DNA of 6,380 nucleotides. Origin: Chloroflexota bacterium (GTDB lineage: Bacteria > Chloroflexota > Limnocylindria > Limnocylindrales > CSP1-4). Positions 5,201-6,380 of the stretch are shown here, in pieces. Under the pieces are notes generated by a model. That model was not told the origin of the DNA, ran no database searches, and saw only the letters and a list, made by a program, of their open reading frames with translations. Numbering within the stretch: position 1 is the stretch's first letter; each line of letters starts with the position of its first letter. The position numbers and the translations under genes are program-made. Where the stretch lies: the NCBI GenBank assembly GCA_025355255.1, contig JANYAA010000457.1, positions 1 to 6,380 on the forward strand. The letters run 5' to 3'.

Positions 5201-6348
5201 ACACGTCGGGTACAGGAGGCGCTGCTCCTGTCGTGGGCGTCCCCGACGTCCGCATCGCTGGCATGACGAAATGCTTCGGTGATGTCGTCGCGGTGGACGC
5301 GCTCGACCTTGAGGTTGCGCGGGGGTCGTTCTACTCGTTCCTTGGCCCATCCGGCTGCGGCAAGACGACGACGCTGCGGATGATCGCGGGCTTTGAGCAG
5401 CCCACGTCGGGCGAGATCTTCCTCGCAGGCGAGCCCGTAGCCGGTGTGCCGCCGTACCGCCGCAACGTCAACACGGTCTTCCAGCACTACGCGCTGTTCC
5501 CGCACATGGACGTCGCGCGCAATGTGGGATATGGGCTTCGACAGAAGCACAACTCCAAGCAGGAGGAGACCCGGCGCGTCGGCGAGGCACTGGAGCTCGT
5601 CCGTCTCAACGGCTACGAGCGGCGGCGCACCTGGGAGCTTTCCGGCGGCCAGCAGCAGCGCGTGGCGCTTGCTCGGGCCCTCGTCAACCACCCTACCGTG
5701 CTCCTGCTCGACGAGCCCCTCGGCGCGCTCGACCTCAAGCTCCGCAAGGAGATGCAGCTTGAGCTGAAGGCCCTGCAGCGGGAAGTCGGCATCACGTTCA
5801 TCTACGTGACCCACGACCAGGAGGAGGCGCTTACGATGAGCGACGTCATCGTGGTGATGCGGCACGGGCGCCTCCAGCAGCTCGGTGGCCCAGCCGAGCT
5901 CTACGAGCGGCCGGTCAACCGCTTCGTCGCGGACTTCATCGGGATCTCCAACCCGATCGAAGGGCGGCTCCTCTGGCACGATCCGGCCACGGGCAGCGGC
6001 CGCGTGGAATCCGAGCGCGGTCTGCGCCTCGAGGGCCTGGTCACTGACCGCAACGCCCGCCCGTCCGCCGGGGACGCGGTGGTGGTGGCGGTGCGCCCCG
6101 AGCGCATCCGGGTGGAGCTGCTAGCCGGCGCCCCGGTCCCTGCCGCTGGCTGGACTCGGGTCGAGGGCCGCGTGAGCCAGGGAACATACCTCGGCGAGCA
6201 GACGGAGTTCCGCATCGCCACCGGCCTCGCGGGCGAGGTCATTGCCCGGCGCCAGAACGCCAGCGGCGGTGGCGCCTCCGGTGTTGGCCCTGGTGACGAG
6301 GTCGCAGTGAGCTGGGAGGACTCGGCCAATCTGATCTTGGTTGCCTGA
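5197..6348 (+). CDS. potA: ABC transporter ATP-binding protein, PotA type (spermidine/putrescine-class importer)
   Basis: The 383-residue protein has every motif of an active ABC ATPase: Walker A GPSGCGKTT (residues 50-58), Q-loop Gln96 in VFQHYALFPHM, signature LSGGQ (148-152), Walker B VLLLDEP (Asp172, catalytic Glu173) and H-loop His206 in THDQEEA. A C-terminal extension of about 110 residues contains the TOBE-like region with V-A-V-R-P-E-R-I, as in importers of the PotA/MalK/FbpC group. VNTVFQHYALFPHM and GALDLKLRKEMQLELKALQR are most like PotA, which powers polyamine uptake at the inner face of the membrane. No permease or binding protein is visible; they should lie after 6380. The GTG at 5197 has only GAGG (5188-5191) close by. 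The frame is open back to 5089, but that stretch covers the promoter. ATG at 5263 would cut into the first strand. The substrate remains an inference. Confidence 0.9.
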   Translation: MNTSGTGGAAPVVGVPDVRIAGMTKCFGDVVAVDALDLEVARGSFYSFLGPSGCGKTTTLRMIAGFEQPTSGEIFLAGEPVAGVPPYRRNVNTVFQHYALFPHMDVARNVGYGLRQKHNSKQEETRRVGEALELVRLNGYERRRTWELSGGQQQRVALARALVNHPTVLLLDEPLGALDLKLRKEMQLELKALQREVGITFIYVTHDQEEALTMSDVIVVMRHGRLQQLGGPAELYERPVNRFVADFIGISNPIEGRLLWHDPATGSGRVESERGLRLEGLVTDRNARPSAGDAVVVAVRPERIRVELLAGAPVPAAGWTRVEGRVSQGTYLGEQTEFRIATGLAGEVIARRQNASGGGASGVGPGDEVAVSWEDSANLILVA

Positions 6349-6371
6349 CGAGCGCGGGCCCCGACCGCTCG
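6349..6371 (+). repeat. Short inverted repeat just after the PotA-type stop
   Basis: CGAGCG (6349-6354) and CGCTCG (6366-6371) are perfect six-base arms around an 11-base G+C-rich loop, starting directly after the TGA. It could be a weak terminator or a transcript-processing hairpin within an operon, but the stem is short, has no T tract, and the window ends nine bases later. Confidence 0.25.
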
Positions 6372-6380
6372 GCACTGGAG

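Noticed and set aside
5005..5979. N-terminal extension of the GlcG-type frame to 5979
   Set aside because: The extension is antisense to the ABC ATPase and shows no domain; the family N-terminus and the ribosome binding site place the start at 5004.

Overview
The window is G+C-rich bacterial DNA (roughly two thirds G+C or more by eye), tightly packed, with several clear Shine-Dalgarno sites. It carries ordinary bacterial transport and metabolic genes and no RNA genes, mobile elements or CRISPR array that I can recognise. The gene set and codon use would suit a high-G+C environmental bacterium such as a member of Chloroflexota or Actinomycetota. That placement is a weak inference; nothing here is diagnostic.

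Layout. Positions 1-185 hold the end of an HlyD/MacA-type membrane-fusion adaptor. It is followed at once by a MacB-type ABC permease (232-1425), so this is the end of an export operon whose ATPase gene is not in the window. A Gfo/Idh/MocA oxidoreductase resembling inositol 2-dehydrogenase (1472-2470) follows on the same strand behind its own strong ribosome binding site. A 360-base gap (2471-2830) has no convincing gene but holds a perfect 22-base interrupted palindrome next to a possible promoter.

Next comes an SPFH/Band 7 (flotillin-like) gene, 2831-3961. It is cut by one in-frame TAG codon at 3083-3085: both halves are in the same frame and both look like parts of one SPFH protein with a long coiled coil. 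It ends at a strong stem-loop (3990-4022) shared with two genes on the minus strand: a small YCII-type protein (4033-4347) and, upstream of it, a GlcG/HbpS-type protein (4516-5004). Divergent from these, behind a good sigma-70-like promoter, is a PotA-type ATPase of a spermidine/putrescine-class ABC importer (5197-6348). Its permease and binding-protein partners would be expected beyond the right edge.

The genes do not form one pathway. The most notable observation is the interrupted SPFH gene, followed by the palindrome upstream of it and a four-codon minigene with a strong Shine-Dalgarno site that overlaps the start of the PotA-type gene. I did not find evidence of a clearly new multi-gene system.
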